From positions 62,001 to 126,000 of the forward strand of contig CAWHGF010000005.1 of the NCBI GenBank assembly GCA_963828825.1: a DNA stretch of 64,000 nt, read 5' to 3'. The notes beneath the pieces were generated by a model that worked only from the letters and a program-made list of their open reading frames with translations, was not told where the DNA came from and ran no database searches. This document shows positions 8,941 through 17,758 of the stretch, in pieces. Origin of the DNA: Bog-473 sp963828825. Lineage in GTDB: Bacteria > Actinomycetota > Acidimicrobiia > Acidimicrobiales > RAAP-2. The position numbers were made by a program, and so were the translations under genes. Within the stretch, counting starts at the first letter, position 1. Every line of letters starts with the position of its first letter.

Positions 8941-9978
8941 CTACGAGGAGTCCCGCACCCGCCGGGCCAGCCTGCCCCACCGCTCGAACGCCTCGGCATC
9001 TCGCACGACATCGGACCCGGTGAAGTAGCTCACGACCCTGGTGGCGAGGCCCCCGTACTTGGCGACGATCTTGTCGGCGATGTCGTCCCACGTTCCCTCC
9101 GTGATGAAGTTCCCCAGGAGGTCGTCGTCGATCTGCGCCGCCATCCCCGGAATGTCACCCGCTCGTTGCCGCTCGCGGATCAGGTCGGTCGTATCCTCGC
9201 GGTCGAGTTGTTCGAAGATGAACGCGTAGTTGGGCGTCGATCCGTAGAAGGCGACCTGCACGCGCGCCATCTCACGCCACCTCGCACGTTCCACGTCGGT
9301 GTCGCCGACCACGAGAAAGGCGGGGACGATGATCTCGAGGTCCTCGACACGGCGCCCGGAGCGGTCGGCGCCCGCCTCCAGGTTGGGCAGCACGGTCTCG
9401 CGCAGGTAGGTGGGCGTGTTCAGGGGGTGGACGTGGACGCCGTCCGCCACTTCCGCGGCCATGCGGAGCATCCAGGGGTTGACCGCGGCGACGTCGACGG
9501 GTGGGTCCGCGCACGCGATGGCGCCCGGCGCCCAGGTGGGCGGGAGCAGGGAGAGGTTGTAGAACTCGCCCTCCACGGCCAGTGGCGCGCCGTTGCGGAA
9601 GGACTCGAAGATCTGCTTCACGGCGAGGACGTACTCGCGCAGGCGTGGTCCCGGATGGTCGAAGACCGAGCCGTAGCGGCGCTCGATATGAGCCCGCACC
9701 TGTGCACCCAGTCCCAGCCGGAAGCGGCCCCCGCTGGCTTCTGCCAACTCCCAGGCCGTGGCCGCGGTCACCATCGGGCTCCGCGGGAAGGCCACGGCGA
9801 TCCCGGTCAGCACGTCGATGTCGGCCGCCGCCACGAGCGCACCGCAGGTGAGATACGCGGTGCGTCCCGCCTCGGTCACGACCAGGCCGGACAGTCCGGC
9901 TTCAGCGGCCTGTCGCCCGAGCGCGGCCGCCTGACGGAGGGGCTGGGCCGGCAGCATGGCGTCGAACTTCAGAGCCAA
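8941..9978 (-). CDS. LLM-class F420-dependent oxidoreductase (TIGR03617-like)
   Basis: Complete 345-residue luciferase-like TIM-barrel enzyme starting MALKFDAMLPAQPL. It has AFPRSPMVTAATAWELAEAS and RFRLGLGAQVRAHIERRYGS, a region typical of TIGR03617 F420-dependent enzymes. It is the last gene of a minus-strand set: PIG-L deacetylase, two PhyH dioxygenases, then this gene 16 bases after the second. The arrangement suggests sequential oxidation of one compound. The substrate is unknown. Confidence 0.88.
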   Translation of the reverse strand: MALKFDAMLPAQPLRQAAALGRQAAEAGLSGLVVTEAGRTAYLTCGALVAAADIDVLTGIAVAFPRSPMVTAATAWELAEASGGRFRLGLGAQVRAHIERRYGSVFDHPGPRLREYVLAVKQIFESFRNGAPLAVEGEFYNLSLLPPTWAPGAIACADPPVDVAAVNPWMLRMAAEVADGVHVHPLNTPTYLRETVLPNLEAGADRSGRRVEDLEIIVPAFLVVGDTDVERARWREMARVQVAFYGSTPNYAFIFEQLDREDTTDLIRERQRAGDIPGMAAQIDDDLLGNFITEGTWDDIADKIVAKYGGLATRVVSYFTGSDVVRDAEAFERWGRLARRVRDSS

Positions 9979-9994
9979 CGAACCGCCAGCCCGC

Positions 9995-10789
9995 TCACGC
10001 CGTCAACGGAGCCGTCGGCCGGCCGCCCCGCCGCGCCGGCACCCAGTCGTTGACCGTCGGGAAGTACTCCTCCGAGTGGTCGACCGTCCCCGCCGCCGCG
10101 TAGTGGTACACCATGGCGGCCCGGATGCCGCCGGACTCGTTGTCCCTCGAGCAGTGCATCAGGTGGCTGTCGAAGACCAGCAGGTCGCCCGGGTCCATCA
10201 GCACCGGCTCGGCGGCGCGGATGTCGTAGTCGACGATCTCGAAGTAGCCGTAGTTGGCTCCCGGGCGGCGGTCCGGGACGTGGGTGTGCACCGGCTCGGT
10301 CTGCGATCCGGGCAGCACGTGGAGGCACCCGTTGACCAGTGTCGCCTCGCTCACGGCCAGCCAGATGCCGACCACGGGTCGCGCCGGTTCGAACGGGAAG
10401 TAGAAGGAGTCCTGGTGCCAGGGCTGCCCCCAGGCACCGGACGTCTTGAAGATGAACTGCGACAGGAACACGTCGATGTCGGGGGCGATGAGCTCCGAGA
10501 CGAGGTCGACCACCGCGGCCGACTGTGCGAAGCACGCAAAAACCGCGTCGCAGTGCAGCTTGAAGATCTTGGACACCCCGTCCTCTGGGTTCTCCACCTC
10601 CACGCCGACCTTGTTGCTCTCGGGCACCACCTTGACGCCGAGTGCGCCGGCCAGAGCGGGGTCCCGCACGATCTCGGTCACCCGGGCCAGCATTGCGGCG
10701 CACGTCTCCGCAGCGGCAAAGTCATCAATGCGGAAGAAGCCTCGTTCCGTCCACGACGCGCGCTGCGTCGCGGTGAGCCCGTCGTTCAT
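9995..10789 (-). CDS. Phytanoyl-CoA dioxygenase family protein (PhyH), second copy
   Basis: Fe(II)/2-oxoglutarate-dependent oxygenase, 264 residues. The iron-binding His-X-Asp is in QPWHQDSFYFPFEP, the distal His in LVFDSHLMHCSRDN, and a 2-oxoglutarate-binding Arg probably lies in ESGGIRAAMVYH. The start ATG overlaps the stop of the upstream PhyH gene as ATGA, which fixes the start and implies coupled translation. It is clearly different in sequence from the neighbouring PhyH, so the two probably act on different positions or substrates. Real substrates of this family range from acyl-CoAs to antibiotics and osmolytes. Confidence 0.88.
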   Translation of the reverse strand: MNDGLTATQRASWTERGFFRIDDFAAAETCAAMLARVTEIVRDPALAGALGVKVVPESNKVGVEVENPEDGVSKIFKLHCDAVFACFAQSAAVVDLVSELIAPDIDVFLSQFIFKTSGAWGQPWHQDSFYFPFEPARPVVGIWLAVSEATLVNGCLHVLPGSQTEPVHTHVPDRRPGANYGYFEIVDYDIRAAEPVLMDPGDLLVFDSHLMHCSRDNESGGIRAAMVYHYAAAGTVDHSEEYFPTVNDWVPARRGGRPTAPLTA

Positions 10790-11613
10790 GTCATCGGCTC
10801 GGCGGGAGGATCGGGCAGATCGCCGTCCGGGCGCGGCCAGGCGATCGGTGTGACGTCGCTGGCGATGAGCGCGCCCATGGCGATCCCGGCCCGCTCCACC
10901 GCGGGGTGCGGGAAGCGCCCTGCGCCCCGGGTCGACCCGTCGGCGAAATAGATGGCCGTGTGCACCCGACGGACGGTACCGGTCAGGTTGGGCTTCGCCA
11001 AGTGGAACGTCAGGCCGTGGTGGAAGGCGATCGACCCGGCCGGCACCTCGACGAACACGGGCGCGATCCCCTGGAGCTCGCGCCGGGCCAGCGGGTCGTC
11101 GCCGTGGCCGGTGAAGATGTCGACGAACTCGCGCACGCCGAGCCGATGGCTCCCGGGGAGGTAGCCCATCGCCCCGCTCTCCAGGGTCGAACCGTCGAAG
11201 GGGATCCAGGCCGTGATGGTGGTGGACTCCACAATGGGCCAGTACGGCTGATCCTGGTGGGGGTCCGTCTCCCGCCCCCCCGCCTCCTTGTAGAGCGCCT
11301 GGTCGTGCCAGAGCCGGACAGCCTCGACGCCGAGGAGCCGCGCCGCCGTCTCCGCGATCGCGGGGTGGAAGGTCAGCGGCCGGACCTCCTTGCAGTCCTC
11401 CCACAGGTTCTGGCACTGAATGAAGCTCTGCTCGTAGGGCGTCTTCTCGGCCACGGTCCGGGCATCGTGCCGGCTGCGGCGGGCGACCCCTTCGTCCACG
11501 GCCGCTCCGAAGCGACGGAGCTCGTCGGCGCTCAGGAGGTCCGGCACCACCACGAACCCGTTGCGCCGGAAGTCGTCGACCAGCCGCGGCGCCAGCGTGG
11601 CCGGGGCGGTCAC
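10786..11613 (-). CDS. Phytanoyl-CoA dioxygenase family protein (PhyH), first copy
   Basis: Fe(II)/2-oxoglutarate-dependent oxygenase, about 275 residues. Iron ligands are visible in DPHQDQPYWPI and the distal His in GSIAFHHGLTFHLAKPN. GAMGYLPGSHRLG is the family's usual double-strand segment. The reading frame is open further upstream, but the GTG at 11613 overlaps the stop of the PIG-L gene by four bases (GTGA). That fits the coupling seen across this operon and gives the family's usual length. Confidence 0.87.
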   Translation of the reverse strand: MTAPATLAPRLVDDFRRNGFVVVPDLLSADELRRFGAAVDEGVARRSRHDARTVAEKTPYEQSFIQCQNLWEDCKEVRPLTFHPAIAETAARLLGVEAVRLWHDQALYKEAGGRETDPHQDQPYWPIVESTTITAWIPFDGSTLESGAMGYLPGSHRLGVREFVDIFTGHGDDPLARRELQGIAPVFVEVPAGSIAFHHGLTFHLAKPNLTGTVRRVHTAIYFADGSTRGAGRFPHPAVERAGIAMGALIASDVTPIAWPRPDGDLPDPPAEPMT

Positions 11614-12419
11614 CGCCCAGGCTCTCCCCGGACCTCGGGGATGCGCACGACCAGCTCGTGCGCGCTCGGAGCGTTGATCCACGGCGTCAGGTCGAGGTCG
11701 TAGTCGGCCGAGGGCTCCGGCCCCTGGTCCAGGTGGTGCGGCTCGGAGGCCATGAAGTGGCCGTCCAGGTGGCGTACCTCGGTCACGACCTCCGCGTACG
11801 GAAGCGTGCTCGCCCGAGGCGACCCGAAGCCGAAGACGCGCTCGGACCCCATGACCGCGTTGGCCTGGGCGCGACCGGTCAGGAAGGTGCGGTAGTCATT
11901 GCGGTCGATCTCACCCGCGTAGGCCTCGAGCATGCGCAGCGCTCGATCGTGCACCGGCTGGCCGTAGGCGTAGAAGACGTTTGGTGCGGGAAGGTCGCCC
12001 CACACCCCCCACATCCACCAGCGGATGGTCGGTGGCAACCCGGCGAAGGCGCGCTGGACACCCCGCCCCACCGATTCATGGCCGTGGTGCACGTCGTGGG
12101 GTGAGGGGGACGCGACGATCGACGCGCCGTGCTCGGAGACGATGGCGGGGAGCTCGTCGGCGATGCGGGCGGTGGCGACGCCGAGGTCGCCGTCGAGGTC
12201 CAGGTCGAGGGGCGGGTCCAGGAAGACCGGGAGGAAGCCCGCCCGGTCCGCCGCCTCCTCGGCCTCGGCGCGGCGGCGGTCCCGCTGGCCGTCGAAGCCG
12301 AGGCTGGCGATGACGCTGACGATTGCCCAGCCCCGGTCATGCAGGTGAAGGAGAGAGGCTGGGCAGCCGACAGCTTCGTCGTCGGGGTGCGGAGCGACAT
12401 GGACGAGGGTGGGCGCCAC
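11610..12419 (-). CDS. PIG-L family deacetylase (LmbE-like)
   Basis: Zinc-dependent N-acetylglucosamine deacetylase fold, 269 residues. The zinc/catalytic motif HPDDE is at about residues 11-15 (VAPHPDDEAVGCPAS), and the later metal-binding histidines are in HDVHHGHESVG. The family includes MshB, Mca and LmbE, which remove acetyl or acyl groups from sugars or amide conjugates. It is the first gene of a four-gene coupled operon with two PhyH oxygenases and an F420 enzyme. The GTG start is chosen because homologous sequence begins there; upstream in-frame sequence is unlike protein. Confidence 0.85.
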   Translation of the reverse strand: MAPTLVHVAPHPDDEAVGCPASLLHLHDRGWAIVSVIASLGFDGQRDRRRAEAEEAADRAGFLPVFLDPPLDLDLDGDLGVATARIADELPAIVSEHGASIVASPSPHDVHHGHESVGRGVQRAFAGLPPTIRWWMWGVWGDLPAPNVFYAYGQPVHDRALRMLEAYAGEIDRNDYRTFLTGRAQANAVMGSERVFGFGSPRASTLPYAEVVTEVRHLDGHFMASEPHHLDQGPEPSADYDLDLTPWINAPSAHELVVRIPEVRGEPGR

Positions 12420-12581
12420 AACGAGGGAGGTTAGGTCGCCCCTCGGCCTCTGTCGCCCGGTCCTTCGCCGCGCCCGGCGGCCGAAATCAGGTGCACGACG
12501 GTGTGGCGCACCGAACGAGCCGTTCCGATCCGCCCCCACTACGCTCGGCTACCGGAGCAGGGGGAGTGGGGAGGGAGCATC

Positions 12582-13201
12582 GTGCTGCAGGTCGTGGGCG
12601 CGGGTGTCGGACGGACGGGGACGCACTCGTTGAAGCTGGCGCTCGAAACGCTGCTGGGTGGTACGTGCCACCACATGGTCGAGGTCTTCGGCCATCCCGC
12701 TGAGGTGCCGGTGTGGACCGACGCCATCGACGGGCGTCCCGTCGACTGGAACGAGCTGATGAAGGGCTACACGGCGCAGGTCGACTGGCCCGGGGCGAGC
12801 TTCTGGCCCGAGCTCTCGGCGGCCAACCCCGACGCCCTGGTGATCCTGTCGGTGCGCGAGCCGGACTCGTGGTACACGAGCTGCTCCAACACGATCTTCG
12901 AGGGCATGGGCACCATGGTCGAGGAGGGGAACGAGTGGATGGCGGCCATGGTCCGGCTCATGGAGCGCGCTTCAGCGACCAGATCGGCGACCGCGACGCG
13001 ATGACCGCCGCCCTCGAGCGGCACAACGAAAGAGTCCGCGCGACGATCCCGCCCGAACGCCTTCTCGAATGGAGCGCGGCGGACGGGTGGGGGCCCATCT
13101 GCGAGCGGCTCCGCGTCGACGTTCCCGACCAGCCGTTCCCCAAGGTCAACACCACGGCCGAGTTCCGGGCCATGGTCGGGATGCCGTACCTGGGGCCCTG
13201 A
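12582..13201 (+). CDS. Sulfotransferase family protein (one frameshift)
   Basis: PAPS-type sulfotransferase (Sulfotransfer_4-like), about 206 residues if repaired. The 5'-phosphosulfate loop is VVGAGVGRTGTHSLKLALE at the N-terminus and the 3'-phosphate segment is VILSVREPDSWYTSCSNT. One base seems missing near 12970; inserting it joins RLMERAFSDQIGDRD and the frame then ends KVNTTAEFRAMVGMPYLGP. GTG at 12582 has gaggga six bases upstream. It is divergent from the PIG-L operon. The acceptor is unknown. Confidence 0.8.
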
Positions 13202-13286
13202 CCTCGTCCGCCGTCCGCGCCACCCCCGTGGGGCCGATGGGTGGCGCGGCGACGGCGATCCGTCCCCATTTGCAGTCAGAACACTC

Positions 13287-13315
13287 TTTACAGATTACTC
13301 TGAATCAAATATACT
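13287..13315 (+). promoter_or_regulatory. Near-consensus promoter for PadR gene, leaderless spacing
   Basis: TTTACA (13287-13292) and TATACT (13310-13315) are separated by exactly 17 bp in an AT-rich patch. The ATG of the PadR gene begins only six bases after the -10 box, so transcription should start at or beside the start codon, giving a leaderless mRNA. AGTCAG (13274) and CTGACT (13314) form a flanking inverted repeat that could bind the PadR protein itself. Confidence 0.68.
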
Positions 13316-13321
13316 GACTTA

Positions 13322-13963
13322 ATGCCCCGGTGGTCCCGTTCCAATCCCCTCGCCCTGGCGGTCCTGGTCTGCCTGTACGAGAAGCCCATGCACCCCTACG
13401 AGGTGGCCCAGACGCTGCGGGCCCGGGCCAAGCAGGAGAGCGTCCGTCTCAATTACGGCTCCCTCTATGCCGTCGTCGAATCCCTCGAGAAGAAGGGCTT
13501 CATCAAGGCGACCGGCACCCTCCGCGAGGGGAAGCGTCCCCAGCGCACCATCTACGAGATCACCGAGGAAGGATCGCTTGAGCTGACCGACTGGCTGACC
13601 GAGCTCCTGGGCACGCCGACCAAGGAGTACCCGGCGTTCATGGCGGGCCTCTCCTTCATTCCCGCGCTCGATCCCGACGACGCCCTGGCCGCGCTCCGGC
13701 GGCGCTCCGAGGCCCTGACCATGAGGCTCGTCGCCATGCGCGGCGCCATGCGCGCCGCCCGCGACGCCGGGCTGCCGCGCCTCTTCGAGCTCGAGTCCGA
13801 GTACGAGGAGCAGGTGCTCACCGCGGAGCTCTCGTTCGTCAAGGGGCTCGTCGAGGAGATGGCCGACGGCACGCTCGAGGGGCTCGACATGTGGCGCCTC
13901 TTCCAGACCGAGGACTTCGACCCCGAGGAGGTGCACTTCACCTTCGACCTCCCCGAGGAATGA
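13322..13963 (+). CDS. PadR family transcriptional regulator
   Basis: 213-residue regulator. The winged-helix domain is at the N-terminus (ALAVLVCLYEKPMHPYEVAQ, then YGSLYAVVESLEKKGFI and KRPQRTIYEITEEG). A long helical C-terminal dimerisation domain follows. PadR proteins usually repress a neighbouring exporter and release it on drug binding. Here the DrrAB-like genes follow on the same strand after a hairpin. The strong AT-rich promoter directly at its ATG suggests a leaderless message and self-regulation. Confidence 0.88.
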   Translation: MPRWSRSNPLALAVLVCLYEKPMHPYEVAQTLRARAKQESVRLNYGSLYAVVESLEKKGFIKATGTLREGKRPQRTIYEITEEGSLELTDWLTELLGTPTKEYPAFMAGLSFIPALDPDDALAALRRRSEALTMRLVAMRGAMRAARDAGLPRLFELESEYEEQVLTAELSFVKGLVEEMADGTLEGLDMWRLFQTEDFDPEEVHFTFDLPEE

Positions 13964-13981
13964 ATGACCCCTGAGAAATGA

Positions 13982-14015
13982 CCCGGAGCCGCGTGTGACA
14001 CCACGCGGCTCCGGG
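13982..14015 (+). terminator. Perfect 14-bp hairpin between padR-like and exporter genes
   Basis: CCCGGAGCCGCGTG, a six-base loop, and its exact complement form a strong GC stem just after the PadR stop codon. No T-run follows, so it may be a T-less terminator of the kind seen in high-GC actinobacteria, or an attenuator or mRNA-stability element ahead of the exporter genes. Confidence 0.6.
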
Positions 14016-14134
14016 CCCGTACGACCACGAGCCCGATCCACGAAGGACCTTCGCCCGAGGCAGCACTGGAGAGCGTAGGCGACCTCCGTGGGACGGACTT
14101 TCGAAGCAGCAACGACCCACGAAAGGAGGCGTGC

Positions 14135-15109
14135 ATGCACGCGCTCATCGAGGCCGACGGCCTCACCAAGAAATTCGGGAAGGTCCAGGCCCTCTCCGAT
14201 CTGACCCTCACCCTGCCGGCGGGGCAGCCGGTGGCGATCCTCGGGCCCAACGGCGCCGGGAAGACCACGTTCATCCGGATGGTGGCCACCCTCATCGCGC
14301 CCGACGGCGGCACGCTCGTCGTCAACGGGCACGACGTGGTCCGCGACCCGATGGCGGTCCGGCGCATGATCGGCCTCGCCGGCCAGTCCGCTGCGGTCGA
14401 GGAGATGATGACGGGGCGGGAGAACCTCGTCATGGTGGCCCGTCTGTACGGCCAGGGCCGCGCCGAGGCGGTGGCCTCGGCCAGACGGATCCTCGAGCAG
14501 ATGGACCTCGTTGAGGCCGCCGACCGCCGGGCCCGGACCTATTCCGGCGGGATGCGCCGGCGGCTCGACCTCGGGGCGAGCCTCGTCGGCTCGCCCCGGT
14601 TGCTCTTGCTCGACGAGCCGACGAGCGGCCTCGACCCCGGCAGCCGCAACGAGGTATGGGACGCCGTCCACGCCATGGGCCGGAGCGGGACCGACATCGT
14701 GCTCACGACGCAGTATCTCGATGAGGCCGACCACCTCGCCGCCTCCATCGTCATCATCGACGGCGGTCGCGTCATCGCGCAGGGCACTCCCGACGAGCTC
14801 AAGTCCCGCGTCGGCGCCGACATGGTCGAGCTGCACACGATCGACGCCGCCACCATGCGACGGGCGGCCGCGGTGCTGGCGTCGCTCGGGATGGCCGAAC
14901 CGGCGACCGACCCGGCAACGCGCCGGTGCTCGCTCGCCGCGCCGGGCGGCTCGAAGCTCCTCCCCATCGTCATCCGCGCCCTCGACGACGCCGAGGTCCC
15001 GGTGGAGGACATCGCGCTGCGCCGCCCCACCCTCGACGAGGTGTTTCTCGCCCTCACCGGGCACACCACCACCGACACGACCACGACATCGAAGGAGGAC
15101 GCAGCATGA
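14135..15109 (+). CDS. DrrA-like ABC exporter ATPase
   Basis: 324-residue ATPase of an ABC-2 drug-type exporter. Walker A is GPNGAGKTTFIRM, the signature YSGGMRRRLDLG, Walker B LLLLDEPTSGLDP, and the H-loop region TTQYLDEAD. The DrrA-type C-terminal tail RRPTLDEVFLALTG is present. The ribosome site gaaaggagg is nine bases upstream. Its stop overlaps the permease start (ATGA). The PadR gene upstream is the likely regulator. Substrates of such pumps are typically amphipathic antibiotics, but none can be assigned here. Confidence 0.92.
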   Translation: MHALIEADGLTKKFGKVQALSDLTLTLPAGQPVAILGPNGAGKTTFIRMVATLIAPDGGTLVVNGHDVVRDPMAVRRMIGLAGQSAAVEEMMTGRENLVMVARLYGQGRAEAVASARRILEQMDLVEAADRRARTYSGGMRRRLDLGASLVGSPRLLLLDEPTSGLDPGSRNEVWDAVHAMGRSGTDIVLTTQYLDEADHLAASIVIIDGGRVIAQGTPDELKSRVGADMVELHTIDAATMRRAAAVLASLGMAEPATDPATRRCSLAAPGGSKLLPIVIRALDDAEVPVEDIALRRPTLDEVFLALTGHTTTDTTTTSKEDAA

Positions 15110-15951
15110 CCATGGACATCACCCTCGACCCGCCGCGCCCGGCCCGACCGGCCGACGCGGTCACGAACCGGGGTGCGTCGTATCTCGTCGCCTCGAGCCA
15201 GGTGGCGGGCCGCACGCTCAAGAAGTTCGTCCGCACGCCCGCACTGATCATCGCCGGCACGGCGCAGGGCGTGCTCTTCCTCCTGATCTTCCGCTACGTC
15301 TTCGGCGGCGCGGTGGCCCACACGGGGAACTTGAACTACGTCGACTTCCTGGTGCCGGGCTTCGTCGTCACCGGCGTGCTCTTTCAGGGGATGGGCGCCG
15401 CCAGCGGTGTCGCCGACGACCAGGAGGGCGGCCTCTTCGACCGGCTGCGCAGCCTGCCCATCCGACTGATCTCCATCGTGACCGGGCGCGTCGGTGCGGA
15501 CTCCGCATTGGTCGCATGGGGCGTGCTGGTCATGACGGCGGTGGGCTTCGCCGTCGGCTTCCGCATCGGCGGATCCTCGGCCGGGGCGCTGGCCGCGCTG
15601 GGCCTCACCATCCTCTACGGCTTCGCCTTCGTCTGGATGTTCATCGCCATGGGCCTCGTGGCGGGCAGTCCCCAGGCGGCGCAGGGCCTCTCGTTCCTCG
15701 TCTTCCCGCTGAGCTTCGTCTCGTCGGCCTATGTGCCGGTGTCGACCATGCCGGGCTGGATGCAGGGCTTCGCCACCAACCAACCCATGACACAGATGGT
15801 CGACACGGTGCGGCTGCTCACCGGTGGTCCCGAGGCGCAACAGCTGCTCGGGCACTCCGTCTCGTACTACCTGGTGCCGTCGCTGCTCTGGACGGCCGGC
15901 CTCGTCATCGTGTTCGCACCCTTGGCCGTGTGGAAGCTGAAGACGTCGTGA
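15106..15951 (+). CDS. DrrB-like ABC-2 exporter permease
   Basis: 281-residue integral membrane partner of the preceding ATPase. It has about six hydrophobic segments, for example ALIIAGTAQGVLFLLIFRYV and LSFLVFPLSFVSSAYVPVST. The ABC-2 signature region PLSFVSSAYVPVSTMPGWMQ sits before the last segments. The ATG overlaps the ATPase stop by four bases and has gaaggagg upstream. It converges with the DUF4268 gene. Confidence 0.9.
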   Translation: MTMDITLDPPRPARPADAVTNRGASYLVASSQVAGRTLKKFVRTPALIIAGTAQGVLFLLIFRYVFGGAVAHTGNLNYVDFLVPGFVVTGVLFQGMGAASGVADDQEGGLFDRLRSLPIRLISIVTGRVGADSALVAWGVLVMTAVGFAVGFRIGGSSAGALAALGLTILYGFAFVWMFIAMGLVAGSPQAAQGLSFLVFPLSFVSSAYVPVSTMPGWMQGFATNQPMTQMVDTVRLLTGGPEAQQLLGHSVSYYLVPSLLWTAGLVIVFAPLAVWKLKTS

Positions 15952-15973
15952 CGCCGTCCCAACGAACCGAACG

Positions 15974-17486
15974 TCAGCGCCGGTCGAAGTCTTCGTCGTC
16001 AGGGGATTCGCCGGTCTGCAGCACCGAGTTGACGGCCCGGCGCAGCCGCTCCTGGGCATCGATCATCCAGTCGATGTAGAAGGCGTAGTCCTCGACCCGG
16101 GTGATGTCTCCCTCGCTGTAGTCGGCGACGCGGAAGGCGGCGCGGTCGGGCAGTCGCTCCCACGAGAGTGGCGCACCGTACAGCGACTCGACCAGGTCCT
16201 GTTGCAACGCCAACACGTCGAACTGCGCCGCGCTCGGCCTCGGGGGAGCCGAGGTCGACGTAGAAGTCGGACCGCAGGCGCCCACCGGCCGCGAAGCCGA
16301 GCCCGTAGTGCGTGCCGCGCACCGAAGAAGGGAGGGTGATGGAGTTCTGCGCGGGCAGGGTGGTCATCGGGGTCCAGTGCGGATTCCGGGCGCGGACCTT
16401 GTCGAGCCAGCGCGACCAGTACTCGCGGTACATGGCGCCCTTGCCCCCGCCGAGCGGTCCCGCCAGCTCGGTCATGGTCCAACCCGTCGGGTCGCGCCAC
16501 CACTGGGTGCCGAAGAAGCTGCCGCTGACACCGGTGGCCTGCTCGACGATGTGATGGACCAAGGCGGCCGGCGTGTAGCCGGCCTTGTCGACGTCCCAGA
16601 CCAGCGGCGCGCTCAGATTGTTCTGCCAGTGCGCCGTCCGCCGGGCGGGATCCATGTCCAGCCACTCCTCGAGTTGGCTCCGCATTTCGAAGTTGAGGTC
16701 GGTGCGCGGACTCAGGGTGAAGATCGTCCCGTCCGCCACGGACTCGGTCGTCACGAGCCGCCGCACCAGGGCGGCGTCCTGCACCCGCCGCTTGGACTCG
16801 GCCGTCTCCTTGGCCAGCTGGCGCTCCGGGCTGATGGTGAACTCCTCGACCTCGCGCAGCGGGTAGATCTGGCTGACCGAGATCATCGGCACGTTGCTGC
16901 TGCCCATCTGCCCGTAGACGTACGAGCGGAAGGCACTGATCTGGACGAGCGAGATGTCCAGGCCCATCTCGCTGAGCCAGACCACGCTGGCGGTCACAAC
17001 GGCCGAGAAATCCCTGGCCAGCAGGACGATACGGGGGCGGCGCAGCGACTCCTGCGAGAGCTCGGGCGCATGGGCCTGCAGGTCGGCGAGGGCCTCTTCC
17101 GCTGTCATGGAGGAATGGCGGCGGGACTGGAACCGGGCGTAGAGGTCGGCCAACGACTCGGGGAGCATGCGGCTCGCCATGGCGGCGTACTTGATCGCCG
17201 AGACCTCGGCGTCGGGGGACCGGCCGCTCTTGAGTTCGGCCACCACCAACCGGCCGTCGCCACCGAGTCCGAGCACCGAGATGCGGTCGCGGCCGGCGCC
17301 GCCGGGGGTCGGAAGCCCGTCGAACTCGAAGGTCACGACCTTGACGGCGGGTCCCAGGATGGCCGGGTTCGACAGGACCCACTCCTGGAGATCGGCGCGC
17401 TGCTCGAGACCCGCTTCTTCGAGCGAGATCATCTGGGCTGGCATCGCGACGGATCCAGCCACGGTGAAGAGCATTTCTTCCGCCAT
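15974..17486 (-). CDS. PD-(D/E)XK nuclease-like protein with DUF4268 (one frameshift)
   Basis: About 503 residues if repaired. The N-terminal region resembles a restriction-type nuclease core: an acidic residue near 67 in AGRDRISVLGLGGDGRL, then VVAELKSGRS with E84 and K86. The C-terminal part is DUF4268 (LVWDVDKAGYTPAALVHHIV, later WERLPDRAAFRVADYSEGDI). One extra base near 16228 splits off the last 80 residues, and removing it gives EAERAQFDVLALQQDLVESL. It stands alone with no methylase or other restriction-modification partner nearby. It could act in DNA restriction or repair. Confidence 0.75.
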
Positions 17487-17758
17487 TTCTCAGGACAGGC
17501 TACGGCAAACGGTCGTTTTTCTCAGGTATCGAAAGTCACACGAAGACACAACGGAATAACAAAACTCGTGGCCAGGCCCATTGCCGACCGCCCAGTCACC
17601 AGGCGGCTCAGCGCCCATGCGGCTGATCGCGACGCGACCGGACCCGCTGTCCAGCCCGCGTCGCGCACCGCCACTTCCTCGTCGGAAAGAGCTGGGCGAA
17701 CCGGAAACTCACCAGAGAATTGTGTGGACCGTGTTTCATTGCGCGGCGACCCGTCGCT

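Noticed and set aside
13319..15064. 581-codon minus-strand open frame
   Set aside because: Antisense to PadR and an ABC ATPase with clear motifs; composition (His/Asp/Arg/Gly-rich, no domain) is that of a GC-rich shadow frame.
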